A DNA stretch of 64,000 bases, from assembly GCF_001625215.2 (NCBI RefSeq), contig NC_030381.2:50615214-50679213 (forward strand), in the 5' to 3' direction. The notes under the pieces are model-generated. The model was given only the letters and a program-made list of their open reading frames with translations. It ran no database searches and was not told the origin of the DNA. This document shows, piece by piece, positions 37,437 through 50,439 of this stretch. A program made the translations under genes and the position numbers. The stretch comes from Daucus carota subsp. sativus. Its lineage: Eukaryota > Streptophyta > Magnoliopsida > Apiales > Apiaceae. Numbering within the stretch: position 1 is the first letter of the stretch; every line of letters starts with the position of its first letter.

Positions 37437-40400
37437 TTATCAATGCTCTGATTTATGGTCCAAACCTATGATTCCTCTTCCAAATTCTAACTTCCAAACA
37501 TGTATAACTATCTTATCCAGCAAATTCATTTTGTGCATTGCAGTACCCATAATTGGAGTTTAAGTTTATACTTTCAGCTTATAATTAGAGTTTTAGGATA
37601 GCTCCACCATCTTTGATCACTGACACTATAGTTTTGTGGAGACAAAATGTCTTCTGAATGGTTCTAGTCAAGTCATTATGTATTACTTGTTATTAAATTG
37701 GTGAAGTTGCAACACATACAATGTTTTAAGCTCTGTGCTCTGAAGATGTATATGCCATTAATATTCAACCAAGCATCAGAGGTTTTAAGATTGCTTCGCT
37801 ACCTTGGATCGATTATTTATATTGTGGAGCCAAGACACCTTCTGCAAAGGTTCTGGCCATTAATCAATATGCACCAGTGAATATTAAGTTGGTGATGTTG
37901 CAATACCTATTGGCAAAAAATTGATGATGGACATAGATAGATCGTTCTACAATTGAATGCATTTTTATCGAAAGTGACCTTTTTCTGAAGAATCAACTTC
38001 TTCCAGGAGTTCAGAGGATTCTGTTTTAGAGCTAATCTTCCAGGCTATGACCCTGTAACTTTCGTTCATAGCTTCGTATAAAGTTTGGTTTAACTTCTGG
38101 TTCCAGATGTTGCATTCGCGTAATATTGTAGTTATAGTGCTAAGTTAATGTCATTGTAAGAGTGATGCATGCAACATATGTTTGCGGCTCTGGCAAATAT
38201 TGTTAAGTTTACTGTGTGATTCTTGAGCCGTGATGGCGTAGAGGTTAAAGGCATTGATACTGCAGGAGGCTATCAAATTTTCTGGCCGGCACATTTAAAC
38301 TTGCAAAAAGGAATTAAAGAACTCTAACCACCCAACTAAATGGAAAAGTAAAGAAACCTAACCAATCTCCCATCCATGAATGTAATTAAAGGCCAAAGCA
38401 ACCACCATCTTCCAGCAATTAACTATTTTTGCTTGTCTTTCCTGATAAAATTAAAGCAGACTGTTTTAAATAGAGGGGATAAAGATAAGAAAGATGGAGC
38501 AAAAGAGCAGCAGCAACAGCAGCCGCAGCAGTAGCAGCAACTGCAAGGACACGAAGCTTCGCAAAACTTCTTCTCTTAAATCCCAGACATCAATAATTTG
38601 ACCATGGTCATAAGTATGCTTGTGATACACATGGTTGGCTCGGATAAAGCTTCAGGTGGTCCGGTCTTTTTCGTTTAAAAGGTACACATTTCTTCATCAA
38701 TTTACTCGGTCAAGTTATCAGTCTATTGAATAGAGATTATTCTGCCACACAGAACGGTGACCACTATAACTAACAACTGTTACATATCTCTGATGGATTC
38801 AATTCTCTGAATGATCATGAATGAGCACAAGAATATATATCCGCACGTTGTGCAAATCCTCAAGAGATTAACCGAGAAGTTAAACTTTTTAAATCATTAA
38901 TTAAGTTAATATACCCACATACCGTTTCTTTTTACCAGTGGTCTCTGTGAGTTGAAATAGATTGTGCAATAACCTTCTTCTGAAGCTAAGTTCTGTAGTC
39001 ATCAACAAGATGAGGGTCATTTTGCACTTTTCTACGGATATGAAGCCTTTTATGATAATACTGTGCAGTATAGACTCTAAGCAATATGTTTATTAGGTAA
39101 TAGCATGGAAATCAATAAGATCATATTAAGATTCTGTTAGATTAATATATGATCCTGATAAGCCCTTTTTCTAACACCTTGAGGTTTGGAGAGAATTGGT
39201 CACTTAACATGATAATATTAGAGCTCAGGTTTGGCGGAGGTCTAACAAATGAGATTCCGAGTGAGAGGAGTGTTGAATTATAGCATAAAATCTATTTGGG
39301 GTCTTCCTCTAACCCCTTAAGGTTTTAGATGGACTGGTTCTCCACATCAAAGGTAGTTCAATCGTTGACACAGAGAATTGTATAAGCAAAGACTTGCCGC
39401 TGTTAGCTAGGAAGCTCGCAATAATAATTTCTCTTTCGAACTTCTTTTCATTGAACTACGTTTCCATTTGAAGTCCTTAATTATAAGTGAGTATCTCTGT
39501 GTAAATACAAAATGAATGTCTCACAAACTATGTAAAATCAACTTTTCCTAGAGTCGAAATTGAGTAAATGAAAACTTAATTCAGATAGGTTTCTTAATAT
39601 CCTCCAACTGCAGGAACAAACTCTCTAAGTGTAGTAGGCTTTAGATACATCCTCCCCAGTGATGGGATACACCGGGTATGTTTGGTTTGATTTCTCTCGT
39701 TATAGCAAGAGCTTTCATCCAAACTATATCATCACAACTAAAATTTTCCAACAACAGTTGATTCCAATTCCGTTGACATAAATGCAACTGGAGTCTCATT
39801 CATTGCCTGCAAACTATTACCGGTTTTTCCCCTGGCTGCCTGGTTTTTTTTGGTTAAATTTACTAGCCACTTAGCCAGATGTTTGATGTAACCTAAAACT
39901 GAAAGCAGAAACATAGCTAGCATGAGCTTGAACTCATTGTCTTATAGTCGAACCAGTATAATTGTTGTAGGCAAGCGACTCTAAATCCTGTGCATAAGTC
40001 TTGATTACTGCCATGAAGCCCTCGTGAAAAATATCACCTCCAAATACAAAACGAAAAAATTTCGAATAAACTACTCTGCTAACCTTAAAGATTGATAGGA
40101 AACGGTTCAAACATTTATTATATTTTCACAAGAGGTTCATATTATCTAGGTCTTGTTTGGCTTTATTGCCTGTTTTCTGTTTTCAGGAAACAACACTATT
40201 TTGTTTTATTAAAATTGTTTTTTTGTTCTTAAAAGGAAAAAACAATTTTTTTTTACGAAATCAAGTAGCCATTTAGATACCACAGTTTAAAGTTCATTTT
40301 CAAGAGCGATCGGTGATGGTAGTGTGATTTTTTTTTAAAACCGCAAATCGAACCGTATATATGATTTGATTAAATATTTGAACTGTAATCCACCATGCTA

Positions 40401-41976
40401 GCATAAAAATCGTGTAAATCACGTACCTCACAAAAAACTGCGCTGCGGTACGGTTTATGTGATCGATTCATATATAGAATTATAGATATTTTTAGTTGAA
40501 ATTATGAATAAAGTTTATTTATATTATAATTAAAACATCCTTTCACAGTTACACCAACTATTTAAAAATATAAGTAAAATTATAAAATAATAAGGGATAT
40601 ATTATAACTATAATGTTTTTCCAAATTTTGATATAAAATAATAATTTTAAATTTATAAAATAATAATTAATTATTATTTGAAGAGATTTAACAAATATAT
40701 ACGTAACAAAATTATAAATAATATACATATGTATATAATGTAATTTTATTTAACAAATACTAACATATTTGTATATAATGAGTTAAGTTCCATGTAGTCC
40801 ACATATTTACTGTAATACCGTAGACCACGTATGTTCTGCAACTATAAAAGGCATAAAAACATTGCAAAATGTATGAAACTTGTTATTTTGTGAAATACAT
40901 TCTATAAATATCACTATTTCATGAAAAATATTGAAAATCATTTATGTTCGACAAGTAGAACACATATGTTCTGTAATATGTAAATATGTTCTGCAAACTT
41001 AACATGTTTTGCAGAATAATGTGTTTTTCACTATTTAACTTGTAGAATATTTAGGATTGTCAAAATTTTTAACAAAATAATGATGTTTATAGAACATGAT
41101 TTGCAAAATAACACATTTTGCAATGTTTTTATGTCATTCTATAGTTGCAGAACATACCTAAGGTACCATCTTTGTTCATGTTGTCTGAATTGCATCACGA
41201 GAATTAAGAATCATATTTCGTGGTGCAGTGTAATTTGGTGCATACGACTTATACACAATTTTCTGATCACACTTAAATAATCGCTCAACACCTTAATGTT
41301 GTTTTTGTTGTCTGACACTCTGACGTGTATATCTGAAAATGTAACTTCTCATTACTTAATCCTTCATCGATATTCTGACAGAAATCATAATATCAAAATT
41401 ATTTTGCTTCGAATTATTTTGCTTCTGATTTTCGCTTTATTCAGAATAAAGTAGTTATGGATGCAGATTCAAATTTTATTAACTTCTGTGGCCTTCAGCT
41501 AGCTGAAGCCACCCTGCTTCCATGAATATCCAGCTTTGGCCTTCATGACTTCACCTCCGTCATTATATAACAATCCCCACATTTTTGTTTCCACTTTTGC
41601 CCCCTGTAGGATCATGCATCAACTTGTTTACTCTAAAATTTTGTGACCATGCATAATGGTCATGACTCGTGCAATGGGGACCATGCTTCATCTATCAATT
41701 GAAAACTCTTCCACTCCTTGAATAGCTTCAACTACCCATTGTTAGGTTAGCAGTAGAGCCTCATTAAATTGGGTATTCACTGACTTGTGACATCTGCAAA
41801 TTGTTCTCTTATCCTTTCACAGATTTACAAGCAGATATCCAAACTCCCCTAGTTTGTTTCTGCTTTTTTAATTTCCTATTGTTGGTAAACACCAATGTTT
41901 GTGCATTTTGAACCAACTTTTTAAGCAATCACTGCGCCCCTAGAATCAATGTTTTGAATTCAAGACTAGGAACTCC
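37437..41976. other. Intergenic region between the two HD-Zip IV family members
   Basis: No gene is recognised. A diverged direct repeat (GTGGAGACAAAATGTCTTCT and GTGGAGCCAAGACACCTTCT, then TTGGTGAAGTTGCAA and TTGGTGATGTTGCAA) lies within 37620-37910. A 35-codon Ser-rich frame at 38494 is listed separately. The rest is AT-rich, with TTTTGCA/CTGCAAA and GTTCTGCA motifs repeated near 40830-41160. Confidence 0.45.
38494..38601 (+). other. Small Ser-rich open frame, unknown
   Basis: ATG at 38494 to TGA at 38599-38601 gives 35 residues: MEQKSSSNSSRSSSSNCKDT, then a basic part KLRKTSSLKSQTSII. The Ser run comes from an AGC/AGT triplet repeat. I recognise no family. It could be a small peptide gene, part of a non-coding transcript, or just a microsatellite. 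Confidence 0.2.
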
Positions 41977-42124
41977 GAGAGCAACTGGATAGCCCAAGTG
42001 ATGGATTTATCCTATGTTGTCCCAGAACACCCAGGTCCGACTCTCGCTCATCCAAGAAGTATTATAACAAAAACTCTTTTATAAGGTGTATAAGCGAAAA
42101 TTGTAAAAAAGAAAAAAACAAAAC
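41977..42124 (+). mobile_element. tRNA-derived SINE
   Basis: An 11-bp perfect direct repeat, CTAGGAACTCC, flanks it at 41966-41976 and 42125-42135. The head has TAGCCCAAGTGATGG (A-box-like) and, about 45 bases on, CAGGTCCGACTCTCGC (B-box-like). The tail is A-rich (AAAAAAGAAAAAAACAAAAC). All the features expected of a SINE are present. Confidence 0.75.
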
Positions 42125-42975
42125 CTAGGAACTCCAAGTAGTAGAAACACATCTAAGGCAATATATCATATAGAGATCATGAATCAAGCTAAAATTGCTT
42201 GCTTTAATTGAAAGAAATATTTCCATGCGCCGATATCCAGAAGCAAAAAAGCTAAACTTGGAGCAACATAAGGTCTCACATTATGAAAATAAATCAGTTT
42301 AAAACAAGGTCTACACCAGACAAACTAGTTTACTTCACATAGCAAAAAGGAATGAGTTGGTTCAAAGCCAAAACCCAAGAGCTGAGGCTTCAAAGTTTAC
42401 CAACAGAAACCTCAGAAAAAGCATGACTCCCAAAAACAATTACACTAAGTCTAAAAGGAAACATAGTTAACAGAAGTTTTGGTTTATGTAAGCTAAGTTT
42501 ACATTGATCTTCCATGAGCTAAGTCAATGCCCGAACCACTGACTGGCGATACTGTTGTTTGCCGCTGCATGACCTTCAACGAACACCAGGAGAAGGACGT
42601 ACAAGGTGCGTTCTTGACTTTCTCACTTGGTTTTAAAACCAGCAGTAAACGAAGCTTGCATAGCCTTTCTTCTTGTTGTCACTACTCTATCTGCAAAACA
42701 AATAAAAATGGTGTGATTTCCTGATAAAAATAAAATAAAATATCACATATGAAATTCAAGCTTTGCAACTAAAAACATATTTGATGCATTAATAAGAGGA
42801 TACTTCAGACAAGGCATAATGAAACATGATACTGAAAGTGAAGGCTCTAACTTTCAATGGATACTACAATATGCAATCAAGATAATGTAAAATTCATTTT
42901 AAAATAGCCAGGAAATAATGTATGTCCAGCCTCAATAATATGCAGAGCCTTACCTTATAATGGATGACCCTTAGG

Positions 42976-45900
42976 TCAAACATTTGGATCACAAACTACT
43001 GCACTTTTGATCCTTTCTACTGTGCATTTGATGAGGCTGTTTACGGTCGCCACAGATCCCAGTGAGAGCTTTGCTGTTGGAACTGAATCAACCAGAATCT
43101 GAAATGCAACAGTGAGCAAGGATCCACCAGAGCCCACCTCTAAAATTCCTCCGACGTTCTGTCCAGGACCATCAGGGAGTATAGCAAATCCAGATGGGAG
43201 TAGAGCAACATAATCAGGATCGCCTCCACTCAAGACCACATTCATAGCAACAATGTCAACTGGAGCATATATGACATATGATCCAGTAGAATCCGCACAG
43301 CTCTCTTGTAGTATGAGCATGTTGCTTTGGCTTGAGTTTGCACTCTACATGTACACAATTTTAGAATGTCATATGTATTAGTTCATCATCTAGAATAAAC
43401 AAAACTTCTAGCTATGAAAGTGAATCGTCAAAATGATCTTACATTAACACGTAACAAGGAGACACAATTTCCAGGATCACGGCCATTAGCAATGTGTGCC
43501 ATTTCCTGAACTAGTCCACCGTTTGAAAGGATGTCCCACTGTAAATAAAATGTATAATGGAGTCAAGTACTAAAAAGAGATTTTAATCAATTATAGACTA
43601 AGACCACAAGTACTGCACTTAAACATATAGTTAATTAGTTAATAAAGATTACTCATATTTAAACATATAGTTAACAGCAATCTCAATATATATATCAATA
43701 TGATGCTTGTGACGACCTTCTAGTAGACTCGTACTTTATGAATTTGTGTTTATTCTACATTTCAGATTGAAATATTGAAATTGAAGCAAATGAAATGGAT
43801 TACCTCGCTCCTGGAGTTCTCGTCCCTGAGGAAATCAAACACCCTTTTAGGAGGTACAGGAAGCCAAAAAGAAGTTGCAGCGCTGAGCACAATACCCGGA
43901 GGCCTGCCTGGATCATCTATACTTTTTCTGGTCATGACCCTCACATCATCGGCACCACTTCCAGATAAAGTTGTCCACGTATGTGCAGTAGAGGCTCCAA
44001 CACCAGTGCAAAAGCTCAACACCATTCTCTCTGCCAACTTTAACATGCTCTTTCTCCCTTCAGGAGTTGTTATCACTGTTTCAAAGAGAAATTAAACATA
44101 ATTAAATATTATCCATCTCTCACTTGGTGATAATAGACATCACAAGAGAGAGAATGTAAGATGTCTTTTATATGTACCTCCCACATCTCCTGCTGGAATA
44201 TTGTTTGCCATGGCACTCGCAAGGCGTTCACATTGCCTATCCAGTGTTGTTACCCAACGTTTTGCACCGAAAGCAAGACCTGAGTTGACTAGAGATCTGT
44301 ATATATCATGAACAGCTCTGTCGTCTACTTCCACGTGCTCCACCCATGTAACCTGAAAAAGTACTTCTTGTAAGAACAAAATAAAAAACGAGAGTCCATT
44401 GTGGGGATCATGACTAAAAAAAATTAGTAGAAGAGAAAGCTGTACTTTTGAGTAACCGTTAGGAAGTTCCTGAATCAAGCATCCCGAGGGCCTTCTTCTG
44501 CATCGAGATATGGAGGAAGGACGCAAATTGTCCAGAGAAACATCAGCAACAGCCCAAATACCATTGTCATGCTGCTTGCAATACCTGACAAAGTAGTTCT
44601 CTCTAGTGGGAACTAATGGTGACGGAACCTGGAACTCAGCTGTCATCTGGAGAAGCATATCATGTTAGTATATCAATTTCAAACACCTTTCCAGTATTAA
44701 TCAATGCACATGCAATGATATTCGTAGATCTTATATATAATAAATTTTTGAAGCACTGCAAGCATATGGTACAAAAATATATTCATACCACTTGTAAGGC
44801 TCCATTATAGTTTCCAGCCACACCAGTTGAAAGAACGTCGATGGTCATTGCTCTTGAAACAATACCGGAGAACACAGTTGACCATTGGTTCTGATGATCA
44901 TGCAAATGATATTAGTAAATGATCAGAAATAATGTAGCATATACATATTCCAATTTGCAACAAAATATATAAACATAAGTGCATACCACATCCATCAAGA
45001 TTTCCACTAGGTTGATATGATTCATGATAACAACTGCAGATTCTCTTGATGCCTCAGATTTCAATCCCATGGGCTTCGGTCCAATGCCTCTAGGAAAATT
45101 ACGCAAGTATTCATCTTCACTTAAACACTCAATCCCAATGTCTGTGCTTGGTATCCACAGGGGTTCTCCAGCTTGAGCCATTCTGATGAGCTCCTCCATT
45201 GCTGCAACTGCTAGCTCAATTATAAGGGGCTTATCAGCCTCGCTAGGCCCAGCAACTGACCTGAGAAGGTCTCCAGCTCCAAACATGTCAGGAACACTGA
45301 TGCCTGACTGAGGTCCGAAACTCCCCACTCCAAGATCAAGAGATCTTGATGGAGCATGAGGAAATGAACTCGAAAGCATGGTCTGCATAGGCTTGCCAAC
45401 GTATTTTGCAGCTATTCCAGATATCTTATCAATCTGCCATAATATATATACGTTTATCACTTCCCTAAATATTTAATTTAATACCAATTCATAACATTTA
45501 ATGTAAACTGTCTGGTATGTTAAACAACAGTACTAATTACATAATTATAAATATTTACAACTAACTACATAATTAATTAAATTACCTCCTCCCTTAAACG
45601 GGCATTCTCAATCCTCAGATGCTGTTCATCAAACGACATCTCTCCTATAGCAGCAGGGCCTCCACAGTTGGGGCAAGTAGCGTTGGTGAGAGCTTCTTTG
45701 TATCTTACATTATCTGCACGGAGCTTTTCATTCTCGTTCCTCAGCTGTGTGTTCTCATGGCGTTCATGTTGAGCCTGCAGTTATGCACATACTTATTATG
45801 ATAATTATTATAGAAAAGTCAGGCACAATTAATCAAATTTAATAACTAAAGTGATATATGCATGACTAGTATATATAGTATTAAACAGTAATAATTACAT

Positions 45901-46541
45901 AGCTACTTAAATTAATTACAATATAAGACATATATATATATGGGTTTAAGATGCAAGAATATATATAATTTGAAAGAGCTGATGAGAGTACCAAATATAA
46001 ATGCAAAGTATAAATAACAAAGAAATTGTGCTTCAAATTAATGGATAAAGATATATAGCTACAGTAGAACTTGTTCATCAGTTTTAACCTTCATTTGAGT
46101 ACGCTTGTTTTGGAACCAGAACTTGACTTGCAAAGGCTCCAATGATAATCTTCGACCAAGTTCCTTTCTTTGCTTATCATCAGGATGAGGGCACTCCTTG
46201 AAAAAGCTGTAATATAACAATCCAAAGTTAGCTAGCTAGCTTCAAAACAAAAACACTAGTCTGCCTAAACTCTAGCTAAGATCTAAAACTTACGATTCCA
46301 TTTCTTGAATTTGATGTTGAGTGTGACGATGATAACGCTTCTTTTTGTTAGGACGTTGATTAGGATCTTGTTCATCGTCTCCGGATGGGTTTTCGAGGAT
46401 ATCAGTTCCACCAGATTTGCTCTCAAACTCCTCATCCCTCAGCATATCTAGTTGATGATCACTGTCCTCCGGGGTTTTGTGGTGGTGGCTCATATGATCC
46501 AGTAGATGGTGATGACTTTCGAACATGTTTGGCTGAAACAT
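42976..46541 (-). CDS. PDF2: HD-Zip IV transcription factor, ATML1/PDF2 type
   Basis: Ten coding exons on the minus strand: 46541-46294, 46206-46089, 45774-45586, 45433-44987, 44890-44789, 44646-44446, 44352-44178, 44075-43804, 43538-43443 and 43344-42976. They give 738 residues, the family length. The homeodomain lies at about 66-122 (KKKRYHRHT to [10 protein letters not shown]). The leucine-zipper-loop-zipper follows, with the redox-sensitive CPNCGG at 156-161. The START domain begins near 250 ([11 protein letters not shown]) and the START-adjacent domain runs to the end ([15 protein letters not shown]). Family knowledge: such proteins bind the L1 box and specify epidermal identity, with START acting as a lipid-sensing module. 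An L1 box and a GA repeat lie upstream, at 48096-48103 and 47960-48005. A 5' untranslated intron is likely but its sites are unclear. The ATG at 46541 is preferred because the family begins MFQPNMF. ATML1 and PDF2 cannot be told apart here. Confidence 0.95.
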
Positions 46542-47957
46542 CTTCTCTTCTCTTGATTCACAAACCAGATAATAAATTTTTAGACTTCTTTGAATCAGCA
46601 GCTATATGGTTTTGCAACCTGCCAAAGCCAAACCTCAATCAGACAAACCTCTCATAAACAAAATTCCAATAAAATAATAATAAACCTAGAACAACAATAA
46701 TTAATTAAGTTTATCATCAGAAGCTGCAGAAGAAAGATATCATTACACTAAACATCAAAAAAGCCATATGTGCAGCAGATCCATAACAGCACAGAGATAT
46801 ATACTCCAAAGCTTCAAGAGTTTTATATATTTAAAACCGAAAAAATAACCAAGCTGATCCTGATCTGGGATCTTGCCTTACAGGGCAGATCTAAAAAAAT
46901 TGTGCAAATATTTTGCAGAAATAAAATCAAACAAAGAGTGAAGACAGTCACAGATGTAATTAAAAAAGGAGAATGAATAAAAGGAATTAAGTTTGAAAAA
47001 GCAGACTATATATGAAAAAGAAAGATGCATACTCATATCCATGTTAAAGGCCACTAATAAATGCCCTCCATGATATTAAATCCATCAACAAAGATAAAGA
47101 AAGAATTAATTAGATGAAAAAACATTTATCACAGACCTTGGTTGTTGTTAGATGAGCTCTGTGAATACAAAGCTTTTGTTTGAGGAGATATGATAGACTG
47201 ATATGTATAAATAGATATAAAGCACAAACCCTAAAACCAGCTTTTGTTTCTCTCTCTAAAGTGGACTTACTTTTCTGGTATTTGACTTTGTCACTATAAA
47301 ATAGTTGTGCGTTGAAAACAACAAAGGATTTTCTGGCAGTTTCTGAGAGGACTAGTACTACTAATAAAGGAGATTACATATAAAAAACATTACTTATAGA
47401 TGACTGTTCAGGACTAGGAAGACTTTTCCGCCTTAACAAAATCTGATTTTCACAAGATTTAGCAATTAATTAAAGTTGACAACCGCTTAAAATACTCCAA
47501 AAACAAAATTACTGCCAGTAATTTTTTTCGTAACGCTTGCAGAAATTCCGCTGCTGCAAAAATCACTCTCCCCCAGCTTAATTCTCTCTTCATCGAGAAA
47601 ACAATGTTAACAAAAAATTAAAAAAAATATACAACCATACATTCATCTTGTAAATCATAAATTCCAAACATGTAAGAGTACAAAGAAGAGAAATTATGTG
47701 TATGAATTACTTACAGTTGATTTTGAAGAGTTAAGAAACCCTATTTAGGTTAAAAACCAGAAGGGGTGCAAGAGATCTGGTTTTTAGACTAAAGGGTCAA
47801 TGGTAAACCACCTTTTGGGATACAGAGTGAAGCATACATATAGATATATAAAGATGGGTGGTTTTCCGGTAGCTGGTTTGGTAGGTGGGTGAAGTTTTCT
47901 TGTGAATAGAATTAAAGAAGAATAGATGTTGAGGGGGGAGAAAGGAACAGGATGAAG

Positions 47958-47959
<2 letters not shown>

Positions 47960-48005
<46 letters not shown>
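47960..48005. repeat. (GA)n microsatellite upstream of the HD-Zip IV gene
   Basis: 46 bases of uninterrupted GA on the plus strand (CT on the coding strand of the gene). Such repeats near plant start sites can bind BPC-type GAGA factors; that role is inferred. Confidence 0.95.
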
Positions 48006-48008
<3 letters not shown>

Positions 48009-48095
48009 TGGGTTTGAATTGATGATGAGAAGGGAAGGGGTAAGGGGAAAATGAACAGGTAGGAGTTAATGCAGAGAGTATAGAGGGGATGCCAT

Positions 48096-48103
48096 TGCAT
48101 TTA
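48096..48103 (-). promoter_or_regulatory. L1 box (TAAATGCA)
   Basis: TGCATTTA on the plus strand reads TAAATGCA in the direction of the HD-Zip IV gene, about 1.56 kb before its ATG. This is the consensus site that ATML1/PDF2 proteins bind, and their own promoters are known to carry it. The same octamer also occurs by chance elsewhere in this AT-rich window (28554, 62274), so the evidence is mainly its position. Confidence 0.45.
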
Positions 48104-48650
48104 TGGAGGTTGGAGGAGGTGTTTAATGTTACATTGCTCATGACAGCCTTGAATTCATTTTTTTTATTTTCTTATTTTGTTTTCAGCGGTATCTTTTATT
48201 CTTTTCTTAACATCATTTCTAATTTCAAATTTCTTATTCTAATTAATTAGTATCTTTCTTGGTGGTAAAATCTCAGATGCATATCTTCAAGATATCTTAC
48301 AGTATGATCTTTATGTATGGATTCTCAGTGGGAACGCGTATGTGAAAGGATGGAAAACTGATCAATGGCTAGGTCTGCATGTTCCAAAATAATTACTCAT
48401 ATGCATGCATCATGGCCCTATTTTCCGATTTATTACTGTTTTCAGTATTCTATATACAGATTAGGCTAATAATAAATGCTATAATTTGTTGTCAATTATA
48501 ATGATTTCTTGTACTCATAGAGCTTGAATCTTGCATACGGTAGAATTTCTAAACATTTTCTATGCTTTTTGCAAACTCGAAATCAACAATGAAATTATTA
48601 ATTCATCAAAATCTAACTTTTTAAAATCAAAGTCGTTAAAATATTATATA

Positions 48651-48883
48651 CTCCCTCTGTCTCAAAATTAGTGTCACTTTAACTTTTTATACGTAATTTG
48701 ATGTGCAAATAAAACATACTTGTAAACATTATTTTTTAAAATTCTTTGTTTTGAATAAAAATGTAACATTTATACTTTTATTCATAAAAAAAATTCAAAA
48801 AATAATACGTAAAATCCTATTTTTTCGGCATCTCAACTTACGTGCACAAAATTAAAGCGACACTTATTTTTGGACAGAGGGAG
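48651..48883. mobile_element. Stowaway MITE
   Basis: It begins CTCCCTCTGTCTCAAAATTA and ends CTTATTTTTGGACAGAGGGAG, imperfect inverted repeats. TA is on both sides (48649-48650, 48884-48885). It is 233 bp long. Confidence 0.88.
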
Positions 48884-49226
48884 TAACTATTTTCTATATC
48901 CCAGAGTTTTCATCATTTATGGTCCATGGAATTAAGTAGATTCAGAGATTATTGTAAAAATCCAGAAAATATAATGTTAAATGTACATGGGTCCATGGTA
49001 TATAAATTTCTGGTTTTGAATAAAGTATACGGTTTTCTGTTATGCGTTGATGCACACACAATAAGCAATAACTCCCACGAGTTTGGTGCATGTTTATTAT
49101 TAGTCTTTAAATCATAAATATAAATGGCTTCTTGTATTTATATCAATTCCACCGATGAAAATCCAACAAAATTAACAAATTTAGTGTTTATTGTGTGTTC
49201 TGGTCATGTTAGAAAGACTTTAAAGT

Positions 49227-49880
49227 TAGGGGCGATCGCGGTCCGGTTTTGTTTGGACTAGAGGTAGAATCGGAACCAAACTGTACATTAGCGGTTTCTT
49301 AAAATTTCAAATTAACCCATGACCCGCAAAACAATTAATGCGAACCAAGCGGTGCTGTTTTTGATGGTTCGGTTGAACGAATTGATCGATTTATGATTAA
49401 AACTTATAATCAGATATGAGGATTATGAATAATACTAGAAAATAATATATTATCATTTTGTCTCCAATAAGTGCACAATTTCACATAGTTAAATTAAAAT
49501 ACAAACTTTAGTCTAAAAAAATCCACAAACTTGAATTAAAGTCGCGCGTGAATTACTGGATTGAGATGACTTGTAGTTGATATTGATAAGGTAAATAACT
49601 AAATAACAACCCAGCAGATATAAACTAAAAAATTAATATATTTATATAAATATAATATTTTGTATGTATATAATATTATATATTTATGTGTGTGTGTGCG
49701 CGCGGTTCGGTTTTATAACGGGTTGATTTAATATAAAACTGAAACCAACCCACAAACCACAGTTTTTTAAATTAATCAAACCGGAACCAAAAACCTCATT
49801 TCAGTTTCGGCTTGGATCGAATTAATATCGGATTAGTTTATGAGGATTTTGCGGTTTAAACCACACCGTGATCACCCCTA
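49227..49880. mobile_element. hAT-type non-autonomous element
   Basis: The ends TAGGGGCGATCGCGGTCCGG and CACCGTGATCACCCCTA form a terminal inverted repeat in the CAGGGGTG-like style of hAT elements. The flanks TTTAAAGT (49219-49226) and TCTAAAGT (49881-49888) are a 7-of-8 target duplication. The interior repeats GGTTCGGTT/AACCGGAACC motifs in both orientations and codes for nothing. Confidence 0.8.
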
Positions 49881-50439
49881 TCTAAAGTATATACTTTGGC
49901 GGATTAAACCCAATACCCTGTGCATAGCTACGCTGCTATAAAAGGTTATTTGGTTCGAGAAGAGATACGGACCTGTAACCAAAACTAATGTGACATAGAG
50001 TTGAGGTATCATGATAATATATGTTGAATATTGATTTCAAATATTGTTCAATGACCTAGTTATAATTAATCTAAAATATTATAATCACTCATTTTATTTG
50101 ACATTAATAATTTACAATATTGTAAAATAGAAATAAAAATTAAAAAAGAAATTGAGTCTCCAAAACCCATGCTCCATGTCCACCTCCTCGTATGGAATTT
50201 TCATAGCTTGTGACCTGTGGGTTTAAAATATGGGCTCAAGCAAACTAACCAAACACCAAATTTGGGTACACTAGATATATGTATTCTTTATTTTTACTAT
50301 ATTTGGCCTAACGAGGTTTTAGTTAAGAAAAATAGAGCGACGATTTTTTTTTACACATACTCGATAATCTTTTATTTATAACACAAAGAAAAAAAAATTA
50401 GTTAAAATTTATTTGTGACTCAGCTTGATTGCAGCTCAT

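Larger units (their letters stand above)
46542..48150 (-). promoter_or_regulatory. 5' leader and promoter of the HD-Zip IV gene
   Basis: About 1.6 kb upstream of the ATG, without a credible competing gene. The 114-codon and 62-codon frames here come from translating the GA repeat. The stretch contains GA repeats and an L1 box at its far end. Family members commonly have an untranslated first exon, which would place transcription start near 48000. Confidence 0.4.

Noticed and set aside
38225..38262. tRNA-like A box (GATGGCGTAGAGGTTAAAGG)
   Set aside because: No B box follows within the expected distance and there is no target duplication.
47797..48141. 114- and 62-codon frames upstream of the HD-Zip IV gene
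   Set aside because: Ser-Leu repeats are the reading of a GA/CT microsatellite in promoter or leader sequence.
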